Shown: positions 15,526 to 23,381 of the stretch, piece after piece
How positions within the stretch are numbered: position 1 is the first letter of the stretch
Layout: each line of letters begins with the position of its first letter
Assembly: GCA_035295745.1 (NCBI GenBank)
Contig: DATGIL010000057.1
Location: 62,001 to 126,000, forward strand
Source: JAIQFL01 sp035295745
Lineage (GTDB): Bacteria > Acidobacteriota > Terriglobia > Bryobacterales > Bryobacteraceae
Length of the DNA: 64,000 bases
Direction of reading: 5' to 3'
Program-made: the position numbers and the translations under genes
The notes under the pieces: model-generated
The model's input: only the letters and a program-made list of their open reading frames with translations
What the model was told of the DNA's origin: nothing
Databases searched by the model: none

Positions 15526-17283
15526 ATGCCGGAGACCCCTAAACGGCGCGGCAAGCAGGTCGCTGCCGCGGCGCCCACTGTGCCTCGCTGGTTTCGTCCC
15601 TTGCTGCTCGCGTTGGCGGCAGTGCTGCTCCTGGGATGGTTTTCGCCGGAGATTGCGGATCCCGATTTCTGGTGGCACCTCAAGACCGGGCAGTACATCG
15701 CTGAGCAGCATACACTTCCGGTGCCGGACCCCTTCGCATACACCACCTATCTGGGCAGCCCTGCCTACGCCGGAGAAGAGCACACGCGGTACTTCAACCT
15801 GACGCACGAATGGCTGGCACAAGTTCTACTGTTTGCGGTTTACCGCGCGGGAGGATTCGGCGCGGTCGTGGCAGTCCGGGCCGTCCTGCTCACGCTGGTC
15901 TGCGGGCTTGTCGGCTTGATCGTCTGGCGTAGAACGGGCGGCGGATTTTACCGGGCGCTGGGCGCGGCGATAGCGGCGGCCGGAGTGCTTTCGGCATTCG
16001 CGGCGGACCGTCCCTTCGTCATCACGTTTCTGTTTCTCGCTGCCATGTTGGCGACTCTGGAATGGGCAGGCCGCGTGGGACGTCCGCTGCTGGGACTGCT
16101 GCCGCTCCTGATGGTGGCGTGGGCCAATTGTCACGGCGGATACTTTCTGGGATGGGTAGTGCTGGGTGCGTGGGCGGCCGAAGCCCTCTGGCTGCGGCTT
16201 CGCAAACATGCGATGCCCGGCGATCGCATGCTCTGGCTGGCCTCGGCGATTGCGGTGGCGGTGTCGGGGCTGAATCCCAGCGGCTTCCGCATCGTGCAGA
16301 TCCTGAGCTATTACCGCGGCAGCTATCTCACGTCGAGGCTGCAGGAGTGGGCCCCCACACCGTGGTGGCCCCTCCGATGGCATACCGTACTGCTGGTGGC
16401 AGCGGTGGCCGTGCTGCTGTGGGCGCGAAAGCAAGTGCGGATCTCGGATTGGCTGCTGTTCGGCGCCTTCACCATCGCCGCGATCACCGCGCATCGCAAT
16501 GTCGCGCTGATCGGACTGCTGTTTCCGATTCTGATCGCGAGCTATACCCCGGCCTGGAAGCAGGTCGGCGGGATCGCATGGCAGTTCGCTGCAGCAACTC
16601 TCTTGATTGCGGGACTGGCGCTGGGTATCGCCGGCGGGAGCTTCTTTCAGTTCCGAATGAACCCCTGGAAGTGGCCTGCGGGCGCGGCCGATTTTCTGCT
16701 CACGCATCACGTCACCGCGCCGATGTTCAACAGCTATGAGTACGGCGGCTATCTGATGTGGCGTCTGTGGCCGCAGGAGCGCGTGTTCATCGACGGCCGC
16801 GCGCTGAACGAATCGGTATTCGCGGATTACGCCAGAATTCTCTACAATCACGACGAAAGCGGCGGCAAGAGCGGTTCGCAGTTGCTCGATCAGTATGGGG
16901 TGCAGGCGATTGTGATGAACGGCTTCGAATTCGCGAGCGGCAACGTGTACCTGCTGGCGCCTTCGCTCGCCGACCCGCAGCAGACCGAATGGAAGCTGGT
17001 CTACAGCGATGCGCAGGCGATGATCTTCATGCGCCATCCTCCTGCCGGAGTGGATCCGCTGAATTCACTCGCGGCGATTGAAAATCTGGAGGCGGAGTGC
17101 GACCTGCACCTGGAGCATGAGCCACAGTATCCGCGATGCGCGCGCAGCCTGGGGCAGGTGCTTTCCAAGGTCGGAGACTTTGCGCGCGCCCGCCGTTGGA
17201 TCGGACGGTATTTGGGCTTGATCCACGAGCGCGATCCCGAGGCGGAGGATGCATACCAGCACTTAGTCGGCGCAGGCCAGTAA
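15526..17283 (+). CDS. polytopic membrane protein, uncharacterised
   Basis: 585 residues with roughly ten hydrophobic helices between about 20 and 380, followed by a soluble C-terminal part. Early motifs PDFWWHLKTGQYIAEQ and FNLTHEWLAQVLLFAVYRAGG recur in a family of uncharacterised bacterial membrane proteins thought to resemble GT-C glycosyltransferases. The C-terminal part contains YEYGGYLMWRLWPQERVFIDG and ends in a TPR-like segment (CDLHLEHEPQYPRCARSLGQV). I cannot identify the catalytic residue of a GT-C enzyme. It may act on lipid-linked sugars or be a membrane scaffold. The ribosome-binding site is poor. Confidence 0.75.
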   Translation: MPETPKRRGKQVAAAAPTVPRWFRPLLLALAAVLLLGWFSPEIADPDFWWHLKTGQYIAEQHTLPVPDPFAYTTYLGSPAYAGEEHTRYFNLTHEWLAQVLLFAVYRAGGFGAVVAVRAVLLTLVCGLVGLIVWRRTGGGFYRALGAAIAAAGVLSAFAADRPFVITFLFLAAMLATLEWAGRVGRPLLGLLPLLMVAWANCHGGYFLGWVVLGAWAAEALWLRLRKHAMPGDRMLWLASAIAVAVSGLNPSGFRIVQILSYYRGSYLTSRLQEWAPTPWWPLRWHTVLLVAAVAVLLWARKQVRISDWLLFGAFTIAAITAHRNVALIGLLFPILIASYTPAWKQVGGIAWQFAAATLLIAGLALGIAGGSFFQFRMNPWKWPAGAADFLLTHHVTAPMFNSYEYGGYLMWRLWPQERVFIDGRALNESVFADYARILYNHDESGGKSGSQLLDQYGVQAIVMNGFEFASGNVYLLAPSLADPQQTEWKLVYSDAQAMIFMRHPPAGVDPLNSLAAIENLEAECDLHLEHEPQYPRCARSLGQVLSKVGDFARARRWIGRYLGLIHERDPEAEDAYQHLVGAGQ

Positions 17284-17285
17284 GC

Positions 17286-17498
17286 GTGGCGCAAACACTC
17301 CTGTTTGCCGTCTCGACACTTTTGTCGAGACTTTTCGAGAGCACACCAGCTTTGATGCCCAGAAGCTTTTGACGTTTGCGACAAACGCCGGAGCGCTTGA
17401 CGCAGAGCATTGAAGGCCACTTCGTGCAGCAGGCTTGGTGGACGCCCGAACAGCGTCGAGATGAGTCTCGACGCGGCAAACATGAGTGTTTGCGCCAC
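17286..17498. repeat. hairpin repeat family, full-length copy 2 (213 bp)
   Basis: Both ends are present as inverted repeats. The left end GTGGCGCAAACACTCCTG and the right end CATGAGTGTTTGCGCCAC are near mirror images. Inside, the left hairpin has 9-base arms GTCTCGACA and TGTCGAGAC; the right hairpin has CGTCGAGA and TCTCGACG. The middle is non-coding. The layout resembles a MITE or paired REP element. It fills the gap between two convergent genes. Confidence 0.8.
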
Positions 17499-17503
17499 GA
17501 AGA

Positions 17504-18355
17504 CTATCGCACGCGGAAGGCCCCGAAATCGGGAACCTGGGCGATATCGTCATCGATCGAAAGCTGGCCGCTGAAGATCGTGCGACTGGGAGCGATCTGC
17601 ACTATGTGTGCCTGACTGCGGAAGCTTGCCGAGCCGCGGAAACTACTGGATTGCGATAGCCAGGTGCACGCGGCCAACCCCGCGGATTGCAACTGCCCGC
17701 AGAGCAAACCGGAGCCGTAGACTCCCACGCGGTACGAGGCGCTCGCGTCAGAAAAGGCGTCGTGGATGGCGCGAAAATGGTCGGTGAGCGGACCAGTCAC
17801 CTGTCCCGGGTCGGGGTCAAAGTCGGCCGCGAAGTAGATGGCACTACCGGCGGGTTGCTGGAGCGCGGAGGCCTGGGCGAGGGCCGCGGTAGCATTCTGT
17901 TTGCCCTGAGCGGCGCTGAAGAATTGGACATTGTCGTTGACGTCCTGGTAAACCACTGCCAGATTGACACCCGCCGAGGAAAGCGCGAGCGCCTCCGATC
18001 GAGTAATCGCCTTCGACTTCACGCGCGAGTAGTAGCGGACCACGAAGTTCATTCCGGCAGACGCGATCTGGGCAGCAAACGCCGTGCAGTTGACGCTCGC
18101 GTCCATGCCGGGGAGCATGACGCCGTTGCCCGCCCCGCCGAAGCCATCGCGCACCGCCTGCGATAGAGTGGTCGGCCCGACAATCGCATCGGGGGTGAGC
18201 CCCCGGCTTGCCTGATAGTCGCGAGTCGCTTGGGCAGTTGCCGGCCCGTAGTCACCGTCGGCGGTAATGGCCGCGCCGCGTCCGATCAAGAACTTCTGCC
18301 ACGCCGTAACGTCGCTGCCGGTCATGTCGGGCTGGCTTGGCTGTAGTGTTCTCAT
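17504..18355 (-). CDS. peptidoglycan-binding plus DUF1906 (glycoside-hydrolase-like) protein
   Basis: 283 residues. The N-terminal 70 are a PG_binding_1 domain (DVTAWQKFLIGRGAAITADG, then DGDYGPATAQATRDYQ). From about 80 to the end is an Rv2525c-like DUF1906 domain, with GMDASVNCTAFAAQIASAG, RYYSR, GVNLAVVYQDVND, IYFAADFD and GVYGSG. DUF1906 folds like a GH25-type TIM barrel and is thought to act on cell-wall glycans. A GGAGGT box precedes the ATG at 18355 by seven bases. Oddly, no signal peptide is seen, although both domains are expected outside the cytoplasm. It may be released by lysis or through a non-Sec route. Confidence 0.85.
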   Translation of the reverse strand: MRTLQPSQPDMTGSDVTAWQKFLIGRGAAITADGDYGPATAQATRDYQASRGLTPDAIVGPTTLSQAVRDGFGGAGNGVMLPGMDASVNCTAFAAQIASAGMNFVVRYYSRVKSKAITRSEALALSSAGVNLAVVYQDVNDNVQFFSAAQGKQNATAALAQASALQQPAGSAIYFAADFDPDPGQVTGPLTDHFRAIHDAFSDASASYRVGVYGSGLLCGQLQSAGLAACTWLSQSSSFRGSASFRSQAHIVQIAPSRTIFSGQLSIDDDIAQVPDFGAFRVR

Positions 18356-18397
18356 CGTTAGTACCTCCGAATCGTGAGTTGAAACCCATCGTACACT

Positions 18398-19870
18398 CTA
18401 CCGTATGCCGTAGAGATCCAGGTCGACCTGCTGGTCGCTGCGAGCCTCGATGCGCACGGATTGTGCGCCGGCGAGTTCCATGGTGGCGGATTCGGGCATC
18501 TGATATTCGAAGGTGGCGAGGGCGCGATAGGTACCGGGTGCAAGCGCGGAAAAGCGATAGACGCCGTGAAGGTCAGTACGCACGACCCGCAGTTCGGTGA
18601 CGCGTTTGCGATTGTCTGGGTCCCATGCTTCCAGATAGACGGGGGCGCCGACGGCCGGTTCGCCGAAGGACTTGACGATGCCGTGCATTTCGCCGGGTCC
18701 GCCAGAAAGGCTGAAACGCACCGAGCTTCCGTTGGCCTGGAACTCGTTCCAGCCATCGGGCCGGTTTGTTTGTCGCGCGAAATTGGGGCCGTAGAATCCC
18801 GAGACGTAATTCCCGGATGGCGGCAGCAGCATCACTTCCCAACGGCCGGGCGCCAGCAGTGCGCGGTTGTTGACCAGTTGCAGAAGAGCCGGCACGCCCA
18901 CGCCGGCAAGGTCTTTGCGCCGCGCCATGATCTGCGGGACACCGGAATTCGGATTCACCTGGAAGTAAGTAAGCGGGATGTCGCGAACGACGATTGAGAT
19001 GGCAGTATCTCTGGACAGGCTGACCGGCGAGTAGCCGCCTTTGCCGATCGCCTTAGCCTCCGCGAACAGTTCGTAGGGTCCGGGGGGCAAGCCACGGAAC
19101 TGGAAGGCGCATGTCCCCTGCACCGTTTGGCGGCCCATTTCGGACGCCAGCGTAATTACCATCTCCTCGCAAAGTTCCGGCTGAACTTGTGGATCGGTCG
19201 CGCCCGTAATGGCGAACAGTTTTCCGGCGGCGGGGTGTATATCCATTCCGGTGGCGTCCTCATCGGCATAGACCTGGACGATGCGCGCGTTGGCGATCTC
19301 GCGCGTCTCCTTCGAGAATGTCGGGACGTAGGAGACCTGCTCGTCCTCCGCACCCGTGGTGCGTACCACGTAGTCGCCGGGCTCAAGACCGGGGATGCGG
19401 TACACGCCGCGATCGTCGCTGGTGGCACGAGAGACGATCTGCGGCGGCTGCGTGTTCCGATACGCCACCACCTCGTGACCCCACATGCCGATCTCATTCT
19501 CGTCGCGAATGGTGCCGACGATGCCGCTGTAGCGGAGCATGCGCAAATTGAGGAAGGGCGCGGTGTCGCTGGCCACGACGACGGGCTGGCCAGCCGAATT
19601 CCAAAGCTTTTGTCCGTATTCCATCGGGAGGAAGCCGGGCTGCGATGCCTTGACTACGTAGGCGCCGGGGGCGAGTGCGGCAAACTCGAAACCGCCAAAG
19701 CGATCGGTGTGCGCAGTCTGCGGATTGCCCGGAGTGGGTGCGACCGGCAGTAAAGTAACCGTCACGCGCATGAGTGGCTTGCCGGTGCGGTTCTCAACGA
19801 TATTCCCGCGAATCACCGCACATGGCGCAATCGCTGCACTCAGCAATGCCAGCAAACAGAAACGCTGCAT
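18398..19870 (-). CDS. secreted CnaB-like (carboxypeptidase regulatory) protein
   Basis: 490 residues with a Sec signal peptide (MQRFCLLALLSAAIAPCAV). It has at least three beta-sandwich repeats of the carboxypeptidase-regulatory or CnaB kind. One is at about 20-95 (GNIVENRTGKPLMRVTVTLL, GFEFAALAPGAYVVKAS), one at about 110-180 (GVYRIPGLEPGDYVV), and one near 410-480 (LHGVYRFSALAPGTYRALA). Proteins of this build are abundant in Acidobacteriota, probably at the cell surface, but have no assigned function. It is followed by the DUF1906 gene on the same strand. Confidence 0.82.
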   Translation of the reverse strand: MQRFCLLALLSAAIAPCAVIRGNIVENRTGKPLMRVTVTLLPVAPTPGNPQTAHTDRFGGFEFAALAPGAYVVKASQPGFLPMEYGQKLWNSAGQPVVVASDTAPFLNLRMLRYSGIVGTIRDENEIGMWGHEVVAYRNTQPPQIVSRATSDDRGVYRIPGLEPGDYVVRTTGAEDEQVSYVPTFSKETREIANARIVQVYADEDATGMDIHPAAGKLFAITGATDPQVQPELCEEMVITLASEMGRQTVQGTCAFQFRGLPPGPYELFAEAKAIGKGGYSPVSLSRDTAISIVVRDIPLTYFQVNPNSGVPQIMARRKDLAGVGVPALLQLVNNRALLAPGRWEVMLLPPSGNYVSGFYGPNFARQTNRPDGWNEFQANGSSVRFSLSGGPGEMHGIVKSFGEPAVGAPVYLEAWDPDNRKRVTELRVVRTDLHGVYRFSALAPGTYRALATFEYQMPESATMELAGAQSVRIEARSDQQVDLDLYGIR

Positions 19871-19933
19871 GTCTCGCCTTCCCGGAGGTTTGACGAAGGC
19901 GGCTGCGGAAACGTGGAGCTCTGAATCGGGCGG

Positions 19934-20245
19934 TTACTCTTTGGGCTCGTCGGGCGTTTGATCGGCATACTCCGGCGGGAGGTCGTCCTCCGATCGGCGA
20001 CGCACGCGAATTGGGCCGGCGTCCGCGTCAGGGGCGTTTTCCACGCCCTCCAACACGGAGGCCTCGTAGAACTGACCCTCTTCGATCAGTTCGCTGACAC
20101 TCTCGCTTTCGGATTCCTCGCTGCCGGATAAGCCTTGCAAGTCGCCCGATTGTCCGGCCGAATCGGGCCCGGTTTCGGGCGCCGGCCGTTTCCTGGGAGG
20201 CGTTAGGGGAGATATGGGTGTGGATTTGGTGCGCTCACGTGCCAT
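19934..20245 (-). CDS. small acidic protein, uncharacterised
   Basis: 103 residues from ATG at 20245 (an ATG at 20251 is also in frame). It is Pro/Thr/Ser/Glu-rich and probably disordered, with a run of alternating Ser and Glu near residue 50. The C-terminal half, IEEGQFYEASVLEGVENAPD and RRRSEDDLPPEYADQ, looks more conserved in style. There is no signal peptide. It is transcribed divergently from the thioredoxin-reductase-like gene. No family is recognised. Confidence 0.6.
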   Translation of the reverse strand: MARERTKSTPISPLTPPRKRPAPETGPDSAGQSGDLQGLSGSEESESESVSELIEEGQFYEASVLEGVENAPDADAGPIRVRRRSEDDLPPEYADQTPDEPKE

Positions 20246-20360
20246 GAACAATCAGCCTGCACGCGGATGGCCGCTGGCTGTCCGGGCATGTGGACGGCCC
20301 CTCCGGTGTCTGTGGGAGCCGCAGTGGGGCCATAAACGTGCTAATGGGTAGTGTTCAAGC

Positions 20361-22013
20361 ATGTCAACTGTACCGCCGGAGACACTCGAACAGCACGCCT
20401 TGCGGTTCCCCAAGCTCACCGAGGCGCAAGTCGCACTACTCAGGACATCCAGTAAGGAGAGGCAGCCCGGCAGTGGCGAGATCCTCTTCAATCAGGAATC
20501 CGCTGACCACGGTGTTTTTGTCGTCGTCACCGGTAGCATCGAGATCGTCGGCGTATCGAACGGCGTTGAGTCGATTCTGAGCGTTCTCGGACCTGGTGAG
20601 TTTACCGGTGAGATCACCCAACTTTCGGGACGGCGCAGCCTCGTCGTATGCCGTGCTCGCGAAGCCAGCGAATTGCTTGAGATCGACAGGCCGAATCTGC
20701 GGCAGGTCATGCAGACCAACAGCGTTCTCGGTGACCTGTTCTTGCGCGCCTTCGTGCTTCGCCGACTCTTTCTGATCGCGAATTCGATCGGCGATGCGGT
20801 CCTGATCGGTTCGGCGCTCTCCAGTGACACGTTGCGCCTGCGAACGTTCCTCGGCCGCAACGGGCATCCCTACACTTACCTGGACGTCGATGTCGATACC
20901 GACATTCAGGCAGTTCTGGAGCACTTCTCAGTTCAGGTCACGGAGATACCGGTCCTCATCTGCCGTGGTCAACTCGTCTTGCGGAATCCCAGCAATGCCG
21001 AAACAGCGGCATGCTTCGGGCTGAATGTGGGAATTGAGCAGGCCGGCATATTCGATATGGTTGTGGTGGGCGCCGGACCGGCCGGACTGGCTGCCGCGGT
21101 TTATGGAGCTTCGGAGGGACTCAAGGTTCTGGTGCTGGAAAGCACTGCGCCGGGCGGCCAAGCGGGATCGAGTTCCAGAATTGAAAACTACCTCGGCTTT
21201 CCCATGGGGATTTCCGGACAGGATCTGGCGGACCGCGCCTTCATTCAGGCGGAAAAGTTCGGGGCGCAGATCTCAATTGCCCGGACCGCGGTTGGACTCA
21301 AATCTGTCAAGTCACCATACGCCGTGGAATTGGACGATGGCGGAACGGTCGAGGGTCGCACCATCATCATCGCGGCTGGTTCTCGCTATCGAAAACTGAA
21401 TCTCCCCAACGTGGCACAGTTCGAGGGTGCCGGCATTTATTATGGCGCGACGCAGGTGGAGGCCCCGATGTGCCAAAACGACGATGTCGCGATCGTGGGT
21501 GGGGGAAACTCGGCTGGGCAAGCGGCATTGTTTCTGGCAGGTTTCGCGAAGCATGTTCACATTCTGGTTCGCGGATCGGGGCTGGCGCAGACCATGTCGC
21601 GGTACCTGATCGCGAGAATTGAGGCTTCGCCGAATATCACTGTCGAGGCTTTGACGACGGTGGAAGCACTCGAGGGCAACACGCACCTGGAGCGAATCCG
21701 CTGGCGAAACGGACAGACCGGCGTGGTTAGCTCCCACCAAATCCAACATCTGTTCCTGATGACCGGCGCGGATCCCAACACCGCCTGGCTGGGAACGTCC
21801 CTTTCGCTCGATCCGAAGCGGTTCATTAAGACGGGCGTCGATGTCGCAACCGAATGGCCCCTGCAGCGAGCGCCCTTTCTGCTCGAAACGAGTCTCCCGG
21901 GAATCTTCGCCGTCGGAGATATTCGAGCCAACAGCATCAAGCGGGTGGCGTCGGCCGTTGGCGAAGGATCGATGGCTGTCCAGTTTGTACATCAGGTCCT
22001 GGCGGGACGATAA
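20361..22013 (+). CDS. cyclic-nucleotide-binding / thioredoxin-reductase-like fusion lacking the CxxC
   Basis: 550 residues in three parts. Residues about 10-130 form a cNMP-binding domain (GEILFNQESADHGVFVVVTG, LGPGEFTGEITQLSGRRS). About 140-215 is a thioredoxin/glutaredoxin-like domain (LGRNGHPYTYLDVDVD, EIPVLICRGQLVLRNPS). About 220-545 is a thioredoxin reductase fold with FAD motif VVVGAGPAGLAAAVYG, NAD motif VAIVGGGNSAGQAA and FAVGDIRANSIKRVASAVGEG. At the place of the usual CAxC redox pair it reads YGATQVEAPMC, so the dithiol centre is missing. It probably transfers electrons from NAD(P)H to another acceptor under second-messenger control. Similar fusions are known but uncharacterised. 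Confidence 0.88.
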   Translation: MSTVPPETLEQHALRFPKLTEAQVALLRTSSKERQPGSGEILFNQESADHGVFVVVTGSIEIVGVSNGVESILSVLGPGEFTGEITQLSGRRSLVVCRAREASELLEIDRPNLRQVMQTNSVLGDLFLRAFVLRRLFLIANSIGDAVLIGSALSSDTLRLRTFLGRNGHPYTYLDVDVDTDIQAVLEHFSVQVTEIPVLICRGQLVLRNPSNAETAACFGLNVGIEQAGIFDMVVVGAGPAGLAAAVYGASEGLKVLVLESTAPGGQAGSSSRIENYLGFPMGISGQDLADRAFIQAEKFGAQISIARTAVGLKSVKSPYAVELDDGGTVEGRTIIIAAGSRYRKLNLPNVAQFEGAGIYYGATQVEAPMCQNDDVAIVGGGNSAGQAALFLAGFAKHVHILVRGSGLAQTMSRYLIARIEASPNITVEALTTVEALEGNTHLERIRWRNGQTGVVSSHQIQHLFLMTGADPNTAWLGTSLSLDPKRFIKTGVDVATEWPLQRAPFLLETSLPGIFAVGDIRANSIKRVASAVGEGSMAVQFVHQVLAGR

Positions 22014-22372
22014 GAGAGGTTCGAGTGTAATCGCAGGTAGAGGGCGCCGGCCAAAATGCCGAGTACGGTGCCGGCGGACGACAGAGACAAGGGGGTTGGT
22101 CCATCGCGTCGTCGAGGCGGAACGGCGGCATCCGAGACACTCAAGTTGCTGCCGAGGCGGTGGAGATAGGGGTAGGTCACGTCTTTTGCGGCCTCGGCCC
22201 GAAGTCGACGGTCGTCCTCGTCTTGCTTTCCCATGCGGGACACGATTTCGGGAACAACGGCGGCGGCCTTGTCACCATTCGGGTATGAGAAGGAGATGAC
22301 ACCTGAATTATGGACAGACGGAGTCTGGCCTGGGCCGCATTTGACGCGATGATGTGATCTCCGAGTTCTCAC
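21992..22372 (-). pseudogene. decayed gene, possible Wzz/GNVR-like C-terminus
   Basis: An open frame of 126 codons overlaps the end of the plus-strand gene by 22 bases and has no ribosome-binding site of its own. Its content, ISFSYPNGDKAAAVVPEIVS followed by SVSDAAVPPRRRDGPTPLSL and a hydrophobic end (SAGTVLGILAGALYLRL), resembles shortened pieces of polysaccharide co-polymerase (Wzz/GNVR) proteins. An intact promoter, operator and start codon lie just upstream at 22399-22460 in another frame, where translation would stop after ten codons. A frameshifted remnant is the best reading; a genuine small membrane protein is the alternative. Confidence 0.4.
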
Positions 22373-22398
22373 TTTGAAGCGAAGCGGATCCAGCGCTT

Positions 22399-22460
22399 CA
22401 TGTAAGTCTCCTGAATTACGTTTCGCGATATATCCTATAACGTAATACAGGCAGGGTCAA
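22399..22460 (-). promoter_or_regulatory. promoter, ribosome-binding site and start codon of a lost gene
   Basis: On the minus strand TTGACC (22455-22460) and TAGGAT (22432-22437) are 17 bases apart, a good sigma-70 spacing. A GGAG box (22408-22411) lies six bases before ATG (22399-22401). The reading frame MKRWIRFASK then hits a stop. The control region is intact while the gene behind it is broken. Confidence 0.5.
22415..22446. promoter_or_regulatory. symmetric palindromic operator
   Basis: A perfect dyad: ATTACGTT (22415-22422), four bases, the self-complementary core GATATATC (22427-22434), four bases, AACGTAAT (22439-22446). The outer arms match over eight bases and both spacers are equal, so the symmetry axis is between 22430 and 22431. 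This is the form of a dimeric repressor site. It overlaps the -10 box of the minus-strand promoter. Confidence 0.65.
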
Positions 22461-22631
22461 GATGTTGGCGTCGGTTTTAACTTCCATCTCGTGAGGCGAC
22501 CCCAGGCTCAATTACCTCGCTCGGGGCCGCCCTGAGACTTGCTCTGCTATTTCAGCAATGCGGCCAAATGCCGCTCAGCCGCGCGGACCAGGCGCTCATT
22601 ACGTAAAAGGCCTGTCAAGGCAGGTCGTATC

Positions 22632-23225
22632 TCACTTGGTCGATACGCTTCTGATGACGCCATGGATCGGTTGCGGACCGAAATGGCCGGTTGCCGGCCC
22701 GGAGTACACCAGGGTCATGTTCGAAAAGCTGACCTCCGACCCTCCGGTGATGCAGACCTGCACCGTGGACGGGCCCTTGGATTCAAAGGCAGCAGGGCCG
22801 CCGTTGCCCGTAGTGGTCGCAGTACCGGTGACTACAAGACCGGGGGCGGTAGTGGGCGGGCTGTTGGCGGGGCAGACGCTCATGTCATAGCTGATCGCGG
22901 CGTTGGTCACGCTGATGTGGTGGGTGTGAGGGCTCCGGGTTGCCGGATTCGCTGGATCCACCTGCGTGGCGCCAGTAATCCCGTAATCGGACGTCTCCAT
23001 CGCCAGGTCCGCTGAAAAATTGGCGATGCCACCTCCCAGCACGTCCAGGGACCATTCGCCGCGAATTTCATACGGACCGCCCGCTACCGTTGAGGGCGAA
23101 TAGTCGTGGATCAAGCCGTTAAAGTGCACAGGCCTCAGATCTTGAGCTTGGGCTATCACGTACGCGACTCCGGACAGTGCGATCGCGATCCCACAAATTC
23201 TCGTTATGTATCTCCCTTTTCTCAT
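22632..23225 (-). CDS. secreted protein, uncharacterised
   Basis: 197 residues from ATG at 23225, chosen because AGGAGGA lies four bases upstream; the frame opens further at 23306. The N-terminus MRKGRYITRICGIAIALSG and following residues to AQAQ form a Sec signal peptide with cleavage likely near residue 27. The mature part is beta-rich (GLIHDYSPSTVAGGPYEIRG, HTHHISVTNAAISYD) with two Cys residues that could pair. No family is recognised; acidobacterial genomes carry many such secreted proteins. Confidence 0.75.
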   Translation of the reverse strand: MRKGRYITRICGIAIALSGVAYVIAQAQDLRPVHFNGLIHDYSPSTVAGGPYEIRGEWSLDVLGGGIANFSADLAMETSDYGITGATQVDPANPATRSPHTHHISVTNAAISYDMSVCPANSPPTTAPGLVVTGTATTTGNGGPAAFESKGPSTVQVCITGGSEVSFSNMTLVYSGPATGHFGPQPIHGVIRSVSTK

Positions 23226-23381
23226 GGTTCCTCCTATGGATGTCTTGCGTGTCGGTCGTTCAATGGGAATAGCGCCGGTTGGCCGCAAAAACCATAACGT
23301 CCTCAAAAAGTTATTTTGGGTCGGTAGCAGGTTTCCAAGAGGGGAGGGATCCGCAGAAACGCTATTCAGTGACGCGCCACG

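Noticed and set aside
15826..17037. 403-codon minus-strand frame opposite the membrane protein
   Set aside because: Antisense shadow: composition rich in Arg, Gln and His, no start signal, no motif.
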